A DNA stretch of 64,000 nt from Apiotrichum sp. Y4204. Lineage: Eukaryota; Basidiomycota; Tremellomycetes; Trichosporonales; Trichosporonaceae. The notes under the pieces are model-generated. The model was not told the DNA's origin and made no database searches. It saw only the letters and a program-made list of their open reading frames with translations. Position 1 is the first letter of the stretch; every line of letters begins with the position of its first letter. Below, piece by piece: positions 23,483 to 35,979 of the stretch. The stretch is from NCBI GenBank assembly GCA_025531455.1, contig JAMYHL010000021.1, forward strand, positions 186,001 to 250,000, written 5' to 3'. Position numbers and translations under genes: made by a program.

Positions 23483-25023
23483 GAAGCTCGGCGGCATAAG
23501 GGGACCTGTGCTACCTACATCATGCACGATGATGCGCAGCAACTGGTGAAGCCTGGTGCACCATGCACAACCCGCGAGTCGTGCCGTGTGGCATTGACGA
23601 CATAGCGGGATATCCAGGACGATCGCAGGATAGCAATGATTAGGAGCCCCGGGGGGGAGAAGGGGGATGAAGCAACCATGGCTCGTAACGAGCCAAACGG
23701 CCGGAGCCTGGGGTAACGACTGCTGCGATGCAGATTGCCCCATATTTTCGAGTGTGCGGGTACCTACCTGGTCTGGGTGGTGGTCTGAGAATTACTTGGG
23801 GCATCATCTGGCAGCGAGCAGCGTCAGATCGATAGCGAGCTTGATCTCCCGGCGACGTTCATGGCTAAAGATAACGCGACGATCATCGCGAACAGTGGTC
23901 CGAGCGGCGACTATGATAAGATAATGACTCGAGGGAGTGAGCACGCCATCGATGCCAGGCGGGCCGCTAGCGAACCAGACTACGAGGAGATCCGACATGG
24001 ATCCAAGTTCCCGGTCTATCCTGGGTATCCTGGTTCCCATTCTGATCTTCTGATCTTCTGATTGAGCTCCTGATCATGATCTTTCTGCTTGTTTCCTTGT
24101 TCACATTCTCGTGTTCTGCTTGCACTCCTACACCTCTGTGCGCCCATTCCATTCGGTACAGTTGGTCGCGACGGCCCCGTTTCGTCCTTTTCTCACGCTT
24201 TTTCTTTTCACTTTTCGCTCTCCCAGCCTCTAACCCACTACGGCCCGCCAGATATCCGGATACAGGAAGCAGCTTGCTGGCTCACAAACGTGGGATCGAA
24301 ACCGAACCCACTACGATACATTCCATTCACACATGTGCATGCGGTAAAGAGGCGCTGATGGTGTGGGAAGCTTGCGTTTGGCGGGGAGAGGTTATGCAGT
24401 CCAGCCCCAGCTGCCCCAGAATGGGGATCGAGGCCGAGGCGCGGGGCGCGTGCGTATCCTCCGGCCTCTCCGCGGTCATCTCAGGTTGTCTGGGCATGCG
24501 CGGGATACGTCATAATCTCGCAGTGATAACCGCGACTGCTTGTCACCAGGTTGTTCCAGCTAATCTCCCTGTCGCTCTCCCTCTCTCTGTCATCTCTCTC
24601 CTGTGCCGCCCATGATGTTCCGCCCGTCCACTGTATGACAATACGCTCCGCGGCCTCCGGTCCTGTCCTCCTGCTCCGAATATCGTATCTTTGTGCCCGG
24701 GGGCTGCATCTTTGTTTGCTCTCGCCGTATCATGCCCAGTCCTTGCCTCTCCCGCCGCTCCTTCCGGAATGCACCCCCCTCTTGCGTCTCTTTGCGTCCA
24801 GCCCGTCGTCAGGCCCTTCTCAGGCCTGTCTCCCTGCCCCTCCATGCTTGCTTCCAGCTCACACTCGGGCTTACAAACGCATGCAGCTGCTGCCCTGTCC
24901 ACTCATGTACAGTCAACCGTCGCCGCCGCGGACCCCTACTCTGCGCTCTCTTCTTACTTATAGCCCTCGCCACCGCTCCGTCTCTGCCACTGACCCCCGC
25001 CTCCCCCAGTTCTACTCCCCAGC
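23483..25023. other. Gene-poor DNA and EGT1 promoter
   Basis: No gene is supported. It includes a CTTCTGAT triplet repeat at 24043-24063 and TATCCTGGGTATCCTGG at 24018. The last 450 nt are C/T-rich, as expected for the leader of the plus-strand EGT1. Confidence 0.5.
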
Positions 25024-28000
25024 ATGTCATCACACTACATCTACACCCTCCCTGCCGTCGCCGAGGCCGGCGCTGCTGAGCCCGAGCCGCTCGCCGACCA
25101 GATCGAGCGTGCTCTGATCGGCACCCCGACGCCCACTGTCCCCGGCGACACGCCAGAGGACAAGAAATGGGCGTACAAGCGCAGTGTACCCACGCTAGTG
25201 CTCTATGACGAGAAGGGTCTGCGGTGAGTACCTGGGTGACCACCACCAGATCTGTTTATTGTGCTGCGGCTGACACCGCGCCAGCCTGTACGACCAGATC
25301 ACCTCTAGTGCACCAGAGTACTACCCATTTCAAGACGAACTCAACCTCTTCAAGACGCATGGACACGAGATTGCACGAGCAATGGGCTTTCCCGGCCGCG
25401 ACCACTCGCACCTCACGCTCAAGGGCGGAAAGACCAAGCATCAGCACCACCAACACAACCATGCGCCCCCCAGGCCCTGGCGACCCGCCAGGTGGGGCGA
25501 TACAGAAGTCGGCAAGTGGAATAATGGCGTGAATGGCGAAGAGGGCATAGCGTCCGGTTGGGAACGCGGCTGGGATGTCGTCGAGCTGGGCGCCGGTGCC
25601 CTGCGCAAGACGGCCCACCTCCTCACCGCGCTCGTGGACAACCTCCCCGAGCCCCCGCCCAACAGTGATGGCGGCCCCGCGCCAATCACCTACCACGCGC
25701 TCGACCTCTCCAAGCCTGAGCTCGACCGCGTCCTCGGCCAGATGGACGACTCCTTTGGCGACGTTCTCGCGGGCCGCGTCGCGTGTGTCGGCCTCCACGG
25801 CGACTACACTGCCGGTCTGCAGTTTGTCCGCGAGGGCGGCCTTGGCGGTCTCACGCCCGACAAGTCGTCGCCGGCCTGCACGCCCGACGCGAACCCGGCT
25901 GATCCCGCGGACGTACCCGCGTCCCCCGAGTCGCTTATGCTTGCTACCCCCGCAAACGACTGCATCAATCTGCCTGGCCTGGCGAGCTACGACCCCTCGG
26001 ACGACGTTTCCCAGCTTGGCATCTCGTTTACCGAGAACAAGTGGGAGGCTCCGCTCTCGTCGCAAATCGTCGCCGAGACAGCTTCAGCTTCAGCTTCCTC
26101 CAAGGACGAGGAGCGCCGCCCGCTCCACATTGTGTTCCTCGGATCGTCCCTTGGCAACTTTGACCGCGAGGACGCAGCGCCCTTCCTCCGCTCGCTCCCG
26201 CTGCAGCCGGGCGACACGCTCCTCCTTGGCCTTGACGGCCGCCCGACGCCAGGCGCGGACGGAAAGAAGAAGGTCGAGCTCGCTTACAACGACCCGCAGG
26301 GGCACTCCCGCGCCTTTGAGGAGCACGGGTGGGACGTTGCAAGGAAGGAACTCGGTCTCGAACCCGATGACAAGATGGAGTTTGTCGGGCGCTACAATGA
26401 AAAGCTTGGTGAGTGGTTCCTCGACGCCCGTCCCGATGATTTAGAGGAGATGGATTCCGATATCGTCCGCTGTCGTAACTGCGACTGACCCCAGGTCGCC
26501 ACGAAGCTTACTTCCGCTCCAAGACGCAGCAGACCATCCCTCTGCCCAGTGGTACTAAAGTGGAGCTCGCTCCTGGCGAGCTTCTCAACATCGAGTGGAG
26601 CTACAAGGTAGGACCCATCACAACCGTCATCCGCTAATCCCCAGTACTCTGTCTCCGAGGCACTTGATATGTTCAGCGAGTCTGACCTGTGCGTCATCAA
26701 CTCTTGGAAGGCCCCCGAGTCTGGGTACCGCCTCTGGCTTCTCGAGCGGCCTGCCGTGCGGTTCACGGAGCCCAAGACGGAGACGGCTCTTGTGCCCAGC
26801 ATGCCGCCCGGCGTCCCCACATGGTCCGAGTGGAAGGCGATGTGGGCCCTGTGGGACCACATCACGCTCAACATGATCCCCCCGGAGATGCTGCACACCA
26901 AGCCCATCGACCTGCGCCACATCTGCCTCTTTTACCTCGGCCACATCCCGACGTTCCTCGACCTCTTCCTCGCGCACGCGACCGACCGCTCGTACACAGA
27001 CCTGGCTTTCAAAGGCATCTTCGAGCGCGGCATCGACCCTGATGTCGATGACCCGACCAAGATCCACCCCCATTCGGAGGTACCTGCCAACGAGGACCAG
27101 TGGCCGCGCCTCGAGGAGATCCTCGCGTTCCGCGACAACGTTCGCCGCCGTCTCAAGGGCATGTATAGCGACATGGAAGATGGCAAGATGACCCGCTACG
27201 CGGCGCGCTGCATCTTCATGGCGTACGAGCACGAGGCGATGCACGCCGAGACGCTCCTGTACATGCTCCTCCAGTCGCCGATGACCCTCCCGCCTACCGC
27301 CACGCCGCAGTGGGATGTCCTCGCCGCGAGCTGGGCCGCTGCGGCAGCCGATATGGCCGCAAAGGGCGCCAACAGCGGTATGATTGACGTTCCCGCGACC
27401 ACGGTGGTTCTCGGGCATGACGATGCCGAGGCGGACGACGCAGACGCCGAGCTCGGCGCCCACGAGTTTGGGTGGGACAACGAGCATCCCGCGCATTCCG
27501 TGCCCGTCAAGGCTTTCAAGGCTGAGGCGCTCCCGGTCACGAATGGCGAGTACCTCGCCTTCCTGGCGACCAAGGGCGGTGCGCCCCCCGCGTCGTGGAC
27601 CGAGGTCGACGGCGAGTACTGCGTGCGCACGCTGTTCGGCCCTGTCCCCTTCGCTATTGCGGCAGGCTGGCCGCTCATGGCGTCGCGGGACGAGATTGCG
27701 GCCTTTGCCCAGTCCAAGGGTGGCCGCCTCCCCACAGAGCCTGAGCTGCGCGCCCTCTGGGCGCACCCCGAGGGTCCTCGGCCCAACGGCAAGACGGCCA
27801 ACATCGCCTTCAGGCACTGGCACCCTGTTCCGTGAGTCTAGAGAGCATAGGCAACGATACTGACGGCAGTCCGATGCCCACTGTCCGCGACAGCGACGGC
27901 CAGATGCTGCACGGCCACAACGGCGGCGTGTGGGAGTGGACGTCGACCAAGTTTGACGGGTACGACGGGTTCGTGCCCTCGAAGCTGTACCCGGGCTACT

Positions 28001-28197
28001 CTGCCGACTTTTTCGATGACAAGCACTGGGTTGTGGTGAGTCTTAGAAACTATATTTACAGAGTTGGGCTGACTCGCTAGCTCGGCGGGTCATTCGCCAC
28101 CGTGCCCCAGATCGCGGGCCGCGCCAGCTTCCGTAACTGGTACCAGGGCAACTACCGGTACGCGTGGGTCGGCGGGCGGGTCGTGTACGATGCGTAG
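25024..28197 (+). CDS. EGT1: Ergothioneine biosynthesis protein 1 (fused methyltransferase/sulfoxide synthase)
   Basis: Six exons (25024-25223, 25285-26408, 26495-26607, 26645-27831, 27870-28035, 28081-28197) encode 968 aa. Egt1 trimethylates histidine to hercynine and then joins it to cysteine with O2, making the antioxidant ergothioneine precursor. N-terminal half: EgtD-like SAM methyltransferase with VVELGAGALRKT, YHALDLS and FLGSSLGNFDREDA. Middle: DinB-like domain with the iron-binding HEAMHAE. C-terminal: formylglycine-generating-enzyme fold, with GGVWEWTSTKFDGYDGF, LGGSFAT and RNWYQGNYRYAWVGGR. An Ala/Asp/Pro-rich insertion splits the methyltransferase near residue 300. The long HH-rich run (HQHHQHNH) near residue 115 is unusual. 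Length fits fungal Egt1 (about 850-950 aa). Confidence 0.95.
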
Positions 28198-28402
28198 AGG
28201 AGGGTTGTCAAGTGCCGTGTTTGTACAGTTGTTCGAAGGAATACATAAAAGCCTAGTGTGGCAGAAGAAGTGAATGCGATACGATTTGATGCTCATCCTG
28301 CTCAACTGACTTGTCACACTGATACATACTTTGCTCTGACGACAGCTGATATCACCACTACCCACCGCCCATTCTTACTACTGTACAACAAGCACGCACG
28401 TC

Positions 28403-29094
28403 TTACCACGGGTTACCCCCCTTCATCCGCAGAATATCCGCCGTAGTGGGGCGGACACGCGGGTCGAGCGGCGGCTCGCTGATGGCGATCAGGTATCGTG
28501 ACTCGTAGGACTGGCTGTTGCGCAAGGCGCGTTCCGGGCGCTGCGATCAGAAAGGAAGGGGGGGAGCGGGGAAGGGAGAGAAACGCAGAGAAAGTGATGA
28601 AGGCGAGCGTAAAGTACTGCGACCCCATCAAATCCACTCAAACCTCTCTAAAAAACAAGAAAAAAAAAACCCCCCACCAAAGACAGCCAAAAAAACAACC
28701 CCCAATAATCATACAAAGCCACAACTCACCAGCGCATCCTCGAGAATCACCTCGCCAAGCACGCGCACCAGCCCGCAGCGCAGCGCAGTGATCTGCCTAA
28801 GCAGGGCCTTGTCGCTTGGCACGCGGTGGCCGGCACCAATCGCGCCGAGGGCGGCAAAGACGCTGTCATAGTTGAGGGCCGTGATGAGGGCCGCGACTTG
28901 CGGTTTTTGGTCGGGCGTCGCGAACGCGAGCGCCGTGTAGATGAGTACTTGGAGAGCCGAGCCGAATACCTTTTGTTATTTGTTAGGAGGATAGCGGGGA
29001 AACGCACGGTGTAGGATTCGAGAGAGTGGAAGAGGAGGTCGGCGGGGTTCACGGCCATGGCCACTGGCGGGGGGCGGTAGGGCAGGACGGACAT
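28403..29094 (-). CDS. Small conserved-looking protein of unknown function
   Basis: Exons 29094-29008, 28969-28730 and 28540-28403 give 154 aa in consistent phase with GTGCGT and GTGAGT donors. The product begins MSVLPYRPPPVAMAVNPADL and has an Ala/Leu-rich helical middle. It ends ILRMKGGNPW followed by the stop. I do not recognise the family; no signal peptide or convincing membrane span is visible. The second intron is 189 nt and strongly pyrimidine-rich on the coding strand. The gene converges on EGT1 and is divergent from the next unknown gene. The real frame differs from the longest open frame, which reads through the first intron. Confidence 0.6.
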
Positions 29095-29608
29095 TGTGGC
29101 GGGGATGAGCGGAAAGGAGGGGGGTGGGGGGGAAGCACCTCTTGATGCTGGGTATGTATATGACTTGGGCATCATGCTCTGCTGATATTTTGACACTGGC
29201 GTGTGTACAGAGTGCGAGGTGTATCGGGGAACGAGGGTGTGTATCTCGCTCAAGACGCGTGCTGAAGAGAAAGACCATCAGCAATCTTCATCCTTTGTGA
29301 GAGAGCTCGAGGTCGCGACCCCCACACCCCGTTCCCCGTCACTGATCACGGGAGGATAGCGCTGATGCTGATGCTGATGCACTATGATATGAGATGCGAG
29401 ACACGAGATGTGGGATGGGAGAGTGAAATCAGGCGCGCACACACTCCCATGACGAACCAGCACTACGGCCACACTTCACAGAGACTCCGCGCGACAGCTA
29501 CCCACGCTGCCTTCCTCGTCCTCCCACTCGTGTTCCCACTCACTCCCCACTCCCACAGATATAACCCCCCCCGCGACGATTCTCCCTCTTCACGCTACTC
29601 TATCCACA
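29095..29608. other. Divergent promoter of two unknown genes
   Basis: About 510 nt between start codons. No gene is seen. A GATGCTGATGCTGATGC triplet run lies near 29361-29378. Confidence 0.5.
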
Positions 29609-30696
29609 ATGCCCCCAACTCCAAAGACAGTGACCCCAGCCATGGCCACCACTACAACAACGACCACAGCCTCTCTTCCGGCCTCAATCCCAACCGCAAC
29701 CGCCACCGCCCCGGCTCTGCACCCCGCCCGAGCCCCCCAGCCCGTACCCTACAAGCAGCCCGTCTCGCCCGCAACCGTGGCCGCCGAGCTCATCCCCCGC
29801 CTCCAGATCCACACGTGGCAGTCCTTCTTCCGCGTGCGTATCCTACTAAGAGTAAGCTAACGACAGGTCTTCGTCTCCTCGCTCTCTCGCTATATCCACG
29901 CGCACAGGAGGTTCTTTGACGACACAGGACGGCCACAGCGGCACTGCTTCCGCGCCGCCATAACCGATTTCGACCTCACCTTCCTCCACGCGCACGCGAC
30001 CAACCTCGCGGGTGCCGAGGCCGCCATCGCCTCCATTGCCGCTGGAGGTGCCGCGCCAATGGACGCCCAGTGGGTGCGGCGCGATATGGAAATCGTCCGC
30101 GGGCCGCTTGAGCGGCTCGTCCATGCGCTTGCGGACATGGTCGAGGGCGCGGGGAACGTGGGGAGCGTGAGTACGCGCGTGCCTTGGGAAGTGTGTGCTG
30201 TGGTGGTGTGTGTGGTGTGTGGTTAGCTTTGTCTTGTGTTGTTGTTGCTGTTGTTGTTGTTTTTTTCTTTTTTTTTTTTTTTTCTTGGTTGTTGTTTGTC
30301 TTCTAGTTTTTATTATTTCCATTCCTGTTGGTGTTTTCATTCACTAACCGCAGGACGTGGACGCGCTCCGTGCGCACCACGAGGACCTCTGGCTGTCCTT
30401 CTACGCCGCGGCGCTCACCGAGCAAGACTACTACCACTTCCTGCTCGCCTCGGTACACATTAGTCTATTTTGTCCACTGACGGCAGCACGGGATGCACGC
30501 CGTCGCGCTCAGCTACGCGGCGAGCGGGCGGGCAGTGCGGTGCGCGCTCAGCACGGCCGTGGACGCCGAGCTCGAGTCGGTGGCCGATCTCGAGACGCCG
30601 CTGTGGGCTGTGCTCCGCGAGTTTCTGGCGTGTGCGGGCGTTAGGGCGCGGTGGGGGCGGCAATGCCGGTGTCTCCAGACTGTGGTCCTCTCGTGA
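29609..30696 (+). CDS. Protein of unknown function with Thr/Ala/Pro-rich start
   Basis: Exons 29609-29833, 29867-30166, 30354-30452 and 30487-30696 give 277 aa, all junctions in phase. The first 50 residues are Thr/Ala/Pro-rich and likely disordered. The rest is helical, with WQSFFRVFVSSLSRYIHAHR, HCFRAAITDFDLTFLHAHA and DLWLSFYAAALTEQDYYHFL. The first intron is only 33 nt (29834-29866, GTGCGT to ACAG) and the second is 187 nt with a long T/TTG run. I do not recognise the family. Its tail is Cys/Arg-rich (RARWGRQCRCLQ). Confidence 0.6.
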
Positions 30697-30992
30697 GGCG
30701 AGAATGGGCCATGTACAGTAGGTGTGGTGTGGTGGCGTCGTGATGAGCATGATGGCATGAAATCCTGGCGAGAAGGTAGTTGTCAGAGTTAGAGTGCCTC
30801 GCCAGCAGACAGACAAGTATGCAGTTCAATGCCGAGATCAGACATTTAGCATTACCGCGTCAGCGGAGAGAATCAACACGATGCATCACGCTCCAGACAC
30901 TAGCCCGCCATCTGCACGTCCTCGCCATTAACCGCCGCAAGGCGCTCCCTTTTGCGTCAGTATGTCGACACCAAAGCTGATCCAGTATACAC

Positions 30993-32603
30993 CTACTTTG
31001 CAAGCTCCCTGCTCCGGTCCGTCCACTTGTTAGGGTGGCTGACACTCTCGTCGTTACCGACGCCCTCGCCCTTTTTCACATTATGCGTGACCTCGAACAA
31101 GCGCGTGCACGCAACGTGGTAGTGGTGGTTCTTGACGCTGCTCATAATCTCGCCATACTCGTGCGACCCCCTGTCGAGCTGCGGGTAGTTTGCCAACAGG
31201 AACGCCGAGAGATTGTCGGGCGAAAAGTGCCGGAACGGGCAGCCGTGGTTGTCCTGGGTTCCGGGCTGGTTGGCGGTCAGGATCTGCTGGCAGCTCTTTG
31301 GCTGGTAGTTTGCGCGCTTGCCCTCCTGGCCGTAGTTGTGCCGGATATTGTACCGGTATTCCTTGTTGAACTTGTCGTCGCTCATGCTGCTAAACTGCCG
31401 GCGCCAGAAGATGAGCGCCTCCTCGAGCGGCAACCCGATGCCCTGCGGTCAGTGACAGCCCTCTTCGCTTCGTACCTTGAGGAAGAGGCTCAGTTGAAGA
31501 CGGCCAAAGTGCTTCAGGTGGTGGTCGCGCTTCAGGCACAAATACAGATTGAGCATGCACGGCGGGAAATGCTGGCGCGCCATGTCGTCGACCATCTCTG
31601 CCGTCACCGCCGCACTGCTGTCCGAGGGCGTGTACTCGCCACCGGCAATACCGGCCAGGAAGCTCGACGCAAGGTGGTCAATAACGGGGCCGAGGCGCTC
31701 GTCCTCGTCCAGGCGCGGGAGGTTCTTTGCCGTAATCTGGGATCAGCTCCACCTCATACTATCCACTCACCTCGAGGGCCTTCTCGAGCCGCGCCGAGAA
31801 CGCCTGTAGAACCAAGCTAATCTGCATGCTCTGGGGCACATATGCCATCCCGCCCTTGACATACACCTTGCGCTGGGCAATGAGGTCCGGCACCGCGACC
31901 CACGACACCTTGTACCAGTTTTCGGCGCGGATCTGCTCCTCCTTCATCCACATCATGCACGCGCGCAGCTGGGGGCGGAGCTGCTCCTTTTCGCGGTCGG
32001 AAACAGTCGTCCAGTCGAGGCGGAGGTCGGCGAGAAACGCACCACGTTCTCCTACATCGTCGCTCTCGAACCGGTGTCGAAAGAGCGCCGTTTCGGCGCG
32101 CACGAACCGCGCACGCAGCTCCGGCGACCGGCTAAATGCCAGGCGCAGGACCCAGTGCCCAATCTCGTCGCGCCGCCTTTCTTCTTCCAGATTCGCCGCG
32201 CGCGCCGTGTTCGACGACAGGGGCAGGTGCTGCTTCGTATACGCTGCTATCGCCGAGGACATCTGTGCCGGCGGGAGGTTGCGGTGCGAGAGCGTCTCGA
32301 GGTGCGAGAGGACGCGGAGGCGCGCGAGCGCGCACGTCTCAAACTCGTCGAGCGTAATGTCTAGCGAGGGCGGGCGCTCGTAGCTGGAGGATTAGCGATA
32401 TGCGGAGGAACAACAGAGGATAGACAGCGTGGCGATATCTTCTTCCTACAGTACCACGGCACTCCATCCCCCCCTCTCTCCACTCACAAGTTTAAGCGGT
32501 ACGGATACCGGCCGCTCAATGACGACGCGGCCGCCCGCTTGTGAACCTTGACGTCCAGCGCACTCGATGACGCGACGGCATTGTGCTTTGATGGTCTGAA
32601 CAT
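30993..32603 (-). CDS. PRI2: DNA primase large subunit
   Basis: Exons 32603-32488, 32383-31771, 31736-31476 and 31442-30993 give 479 aa. With the small subunit it makes RNA primers in the polymerase alpha-primase complex. Seen: FYERPPSLDITLDEFETCAL near the start, KVYVKGGMAYVP in the middle, and the C-terminal [4Fe-4S] domain with its four cysteines in order: PPCM, SCQQI, GCPF and ACTRLFE. Yeast Pri2 is about 528 aa; the difference lies in loops. The protein ends soon after SHPNKW, as the family does. The start MFRPSKHNAV lies in a short first exon. Confidence 0.93.
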
Positions 32604-33096
32604 GTGGAAAAGATATGTGGAGATGAGATGGAGTGTGAAGGCTTGACTTGAGGGTTGAGGGACGCGACTGATTGTTGACCTTGACCTGGGGTGAGTGCAC
32701 TCGGCCAAACTACTGGCCACCCAAAACGCGTCGCGTCCAGCCCAGGTCATCTCGAGGCGACGCGACGGAAACAAAGATACATAAACCACGTGACTTGTCT
32801 ACACACAATACACAAGGTCCTGTTCGAATCCTGCAGTGGTGATAGTATTCATATCTCACTATCTTATTGAACCTCCCATCCACCCACTTCGCGCAAACGC
32901 ATAGCATAGTATTGAATACAATTCGCAGAGGGAGACACCAATGAACACATTAAATGAAGCGCACCCCACGGAGTTCAGGTACAGTCTAATATGTCGATCA
33001 GACACCGTGGAGCGAGGGACGTAGAGTAGAGCGTTGCAGTCGTTAATCAGCGTGACCGATAGTGGTGAGAGATGTATCGTATCCGGACTTTTGGGC
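32604..33096. other. Intergenic between PRI2 and the coiled-coil gene
   Basis: PRI2 promoter and 3' flank of the next minus-strand gene. No gene is seen. CCACGTGAC at 32788-32796 is an E-box-like palindrome core. Confidence 0.5.
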
Positions 33097-35979
33097 TCAG
33101 GTAGGGACCCAAAAGCCCTGGTCGAGCGCATGCCGCACCATGGCCTGAGGGAAGATGCCCTCACCGTACCCTCCCGCAGCCATGGCGATTGTGTTCACCT
33201 TGGTGAACACGGCAATGTCGCCTCGGCTCGGACCAGAACCAGTGAGCCACATGCCTCCCACCACGATTCCAGCTGCCTGTTAGCATGTCTTTCCCAATCT
33301 CGTCACACGCAACTCACCTGCAAAGGCTGCTCCAGTCATGCCCCACTTGTAAAGGTTTGCAAGACCCTCGCCGCGCTCGGCGGGCGACGGGCCAGAATAT
33401 GTTTGCGAACGCTTTCGGTTCAGTCCGGGCCTACCATCTGCGGCACGCTTTCGCAGCAGCTCTTCCTCGTACATCTTGCACCGCATGCCACCGCTCGCTT
33501 TGACAAGGGTGCGGTAGTTGTCGTCGTCAGGTAGTGATCCCGTAGAACCCTCGCGTATGGGATGGGCGAGCTCCAGAATTTCCTGCGGGCTCTTGGGAGC
33601 ATCGTCTTTGGGAGAATAAGCAGGTGGGGAGGGGTCCATGAGTATCGGGTCCGATTGCGTAGCAGAGTCGGTGTAGTTGCGAATTTCAACTTCGTCTTCC
33701 ACGGTCTCCTCCTCAGGTGGTTCAAACAGCGAGTCTGAAGGCTTCCGGCTGTGTCTGCGCGCAGCCCGGCGAACCTGGATTGTCAGATGGGACCCGTGCT
33801 TGTACTTACTATACGAGTAGTAACGGTCTGTTCTACTACCCCGCCCTCGTCGTCGTCGTCGTCCGACCCCATCTGCCGCGCGAATTCCGCGCCCAAGTTG
33901 CGACCAAGCGTCGAAGGTCCGGCAGAACCGCCAGGAGCACTGAGACTGTTCTCCAAGTCAGGCGATAACGCCCGCGAGGCGCTGTTGGACTTGAGCATAG
34001 CGTTCTCCGCCTCGAGAAGCTGGTTGAAGGCCTTTTGCTTTGCGAGCTCAGTCTTTGCCTTTTCACCCTGCTCAAACTCCGCAGCTTGATGCCTCATCTG
34101 CTCCTCGAGGAACTGGATTTGAGCTTCAAGGCGAACGACTTCGGTATCGCAGCGTTGCTTTTCCTTCATGAGGTTCGCATTCTCCTCCTGCTTCTCCGCC
34201 AGTTCCTCAGCCAGCTTGGCAGAGTTTTCTGAGAGTTAGAAGTGTTGACATGGGATGCGCTCACCTGTTACTTGCTGCTGGCGCTTCAGCGCATCAGCCT
34301 GGCCGCTCCGCGTCTCATCGAGTTGCCGCCTCAGCACTTCAACCTCGCTCTCCAGCTGCAATGTCAGTAAGGCAATACGACAACAACTGACCTTCTTCAC
34401 AAACGTGGTCTGGGCACGCTCCTTGCCCTTGTATTCAGCCTGTTCCTTCTTCCGTTGCGCGAGCTCATCATACGCCTCATCAAGCTTGTCCTGTAGATCC
34501 GCCAGCAGCTGATCATTGTGTTGTCTGTAGAGATGAGCAGAGTCCAACTGGGAGAACTTACCCCAGAAGCAAAACCGCACGCTCGGCGTCCTTGCGTTTG
34601 CGATTCGAGTCCTCGATCTGCCGCTCCAGAGCCAGCACTTTGTCGTCGCGGGCGTTGAGTGAAGTTGAGGAGCCAGTCTGTGCGTTAGCTAGGCGCAAAT
34701 CCACATGGGACGTACAGAAAGTTTGCTAATTCGCATGTCAGCGGACAGCAACCGATCGTCGTGTAGATCATAACCTTCGGGCTCTTCGGAGGCATCTCCG
34801 TTTAGGAACGAGTCGTCGGCGGGATCCAGACTGTAAGGTGGCGACTTGACAGCATGGAAGGAGGTGTCATCGAGTAATGGCGATGTGGGAGAGTCGGATC
34901 GTCCACGCGATGACGGAGCGGAGGATGCGCTGACAGTCCGCTTGTAGACTGCAGCCTTGGATACATCGGGATACCCATGATCATCCGCACTGTGCCCGCT
35001 GGCATCCCGGCTGGCTCGGCGACGATGATGGGGCGCAAGCGGCTTTGCAAACCCGATGTTGCCATAGCCCTGTGTCAACTGTTCACCCCGAACACGGGCT
35101 GACAGAGGCGAATCATCGTCGGGCGCCGTCGAGGATTGACGAGAATATGAGACTGGCGGGGGCCTTGGGCGCCTGTTTCCCTTCGATACCGGAGACCCAA
35201 AGTCCGACGCGGGAAGGGCGTAACTGGAACTCGAAGGTCGGCCATCCGAGCCGGTCGACGAAGCCAAGCGAGCGGAAACTGGCCGCTGACGGCGTGTCGG
35301 CTCTGAACTCTCGCCGTTGGCAATGCTACAGTTGTCGTCATCAGTTCTGAGGTCTTCGTCGGACGTGTCAGAGGAGTCAGATGGTGATTTAATTCTATCA
35401 GACACCCGGCGGCTAGTCTGACGCGAACTCGATCGCAACGGCGAAGTAACGTCCGGATGGGCATCGACGACCTGTGGACTTTGGCCAAAGACGCTGGGAG
35501 ATGTCAGACATTGTATGAAGCGGATTGTTATTGTTCCTCCGACGCCCATCACTTTACCCACCGCAGCAAAGCCAACACTTCCTCCGGCTCCAGATTCATG
35601 CCCGGGTTTTGGGTGCACTGCAATCGCACGGCCGCATAGTTCTGATCGCTGAGAATGGTTGTAGCGTGATGTTCTTCGTAGTCCTTGATCACTGAGGTGT
35701 GAGCGAGCCTTGCCAAAGTGCGAGTGACTCACGGTCTGGCAGCTGGTCAGTGTTGGTGGAGGTTTCGCCACAGAGAAGGTCGCGGACAAAGGCATCTTGC
35801 TCTTCCTTTGACCGCTCCCAAGGCGGTGTATCGATCTTTGCAGACGCAGGCTGTTCGGGAGTAAGGAGAGGAGGCGAGGGCGGGCGAGATTCCGGCAATG
35901 GTACAGAGAGTGGCGATAACGGAGTATTCATGTTTGTTGATGTTGGTGACGGTGGCAGCGGGATAATTTCGGGGGTCAT
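33097..35979 (-). CDS. Large coiled-coil protein with C-terminal membrane segment
   Basis: Nine exons (35979-35733, 35691-35562, 35493-34716, 34677-34562, 34524-34392, 34355-34265, 34228-33810, 33774-33318, 33272-33097) give 848 aa with every junction in phase. N-terminal 130 residues: Pro-rich start, then a helical region (EQDAFVRDLL, NLEPEEVLALLRVFG). Residues about 135-385 are Ser/Arg-rich and likely disordered and phosphorylated. About 390-590 is one long coiled coil (LERQIEDSNRKR through FNQLLEAENAMLKS). An acidic DDDDDEGG and a second disordered part follow. A 20-residue hydrophobic segment, GMTGAAFAAGIVVGGMWL, lies about 45 residues from the end. This suggests a membrane-anchored tether or scaffold. 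I do not recognise the family. Confidence 0.75.

Noticed and set aside
26627..27823. 398-residue minus-strand open frame
   Set aside because: Antisense shadow of EGT1.
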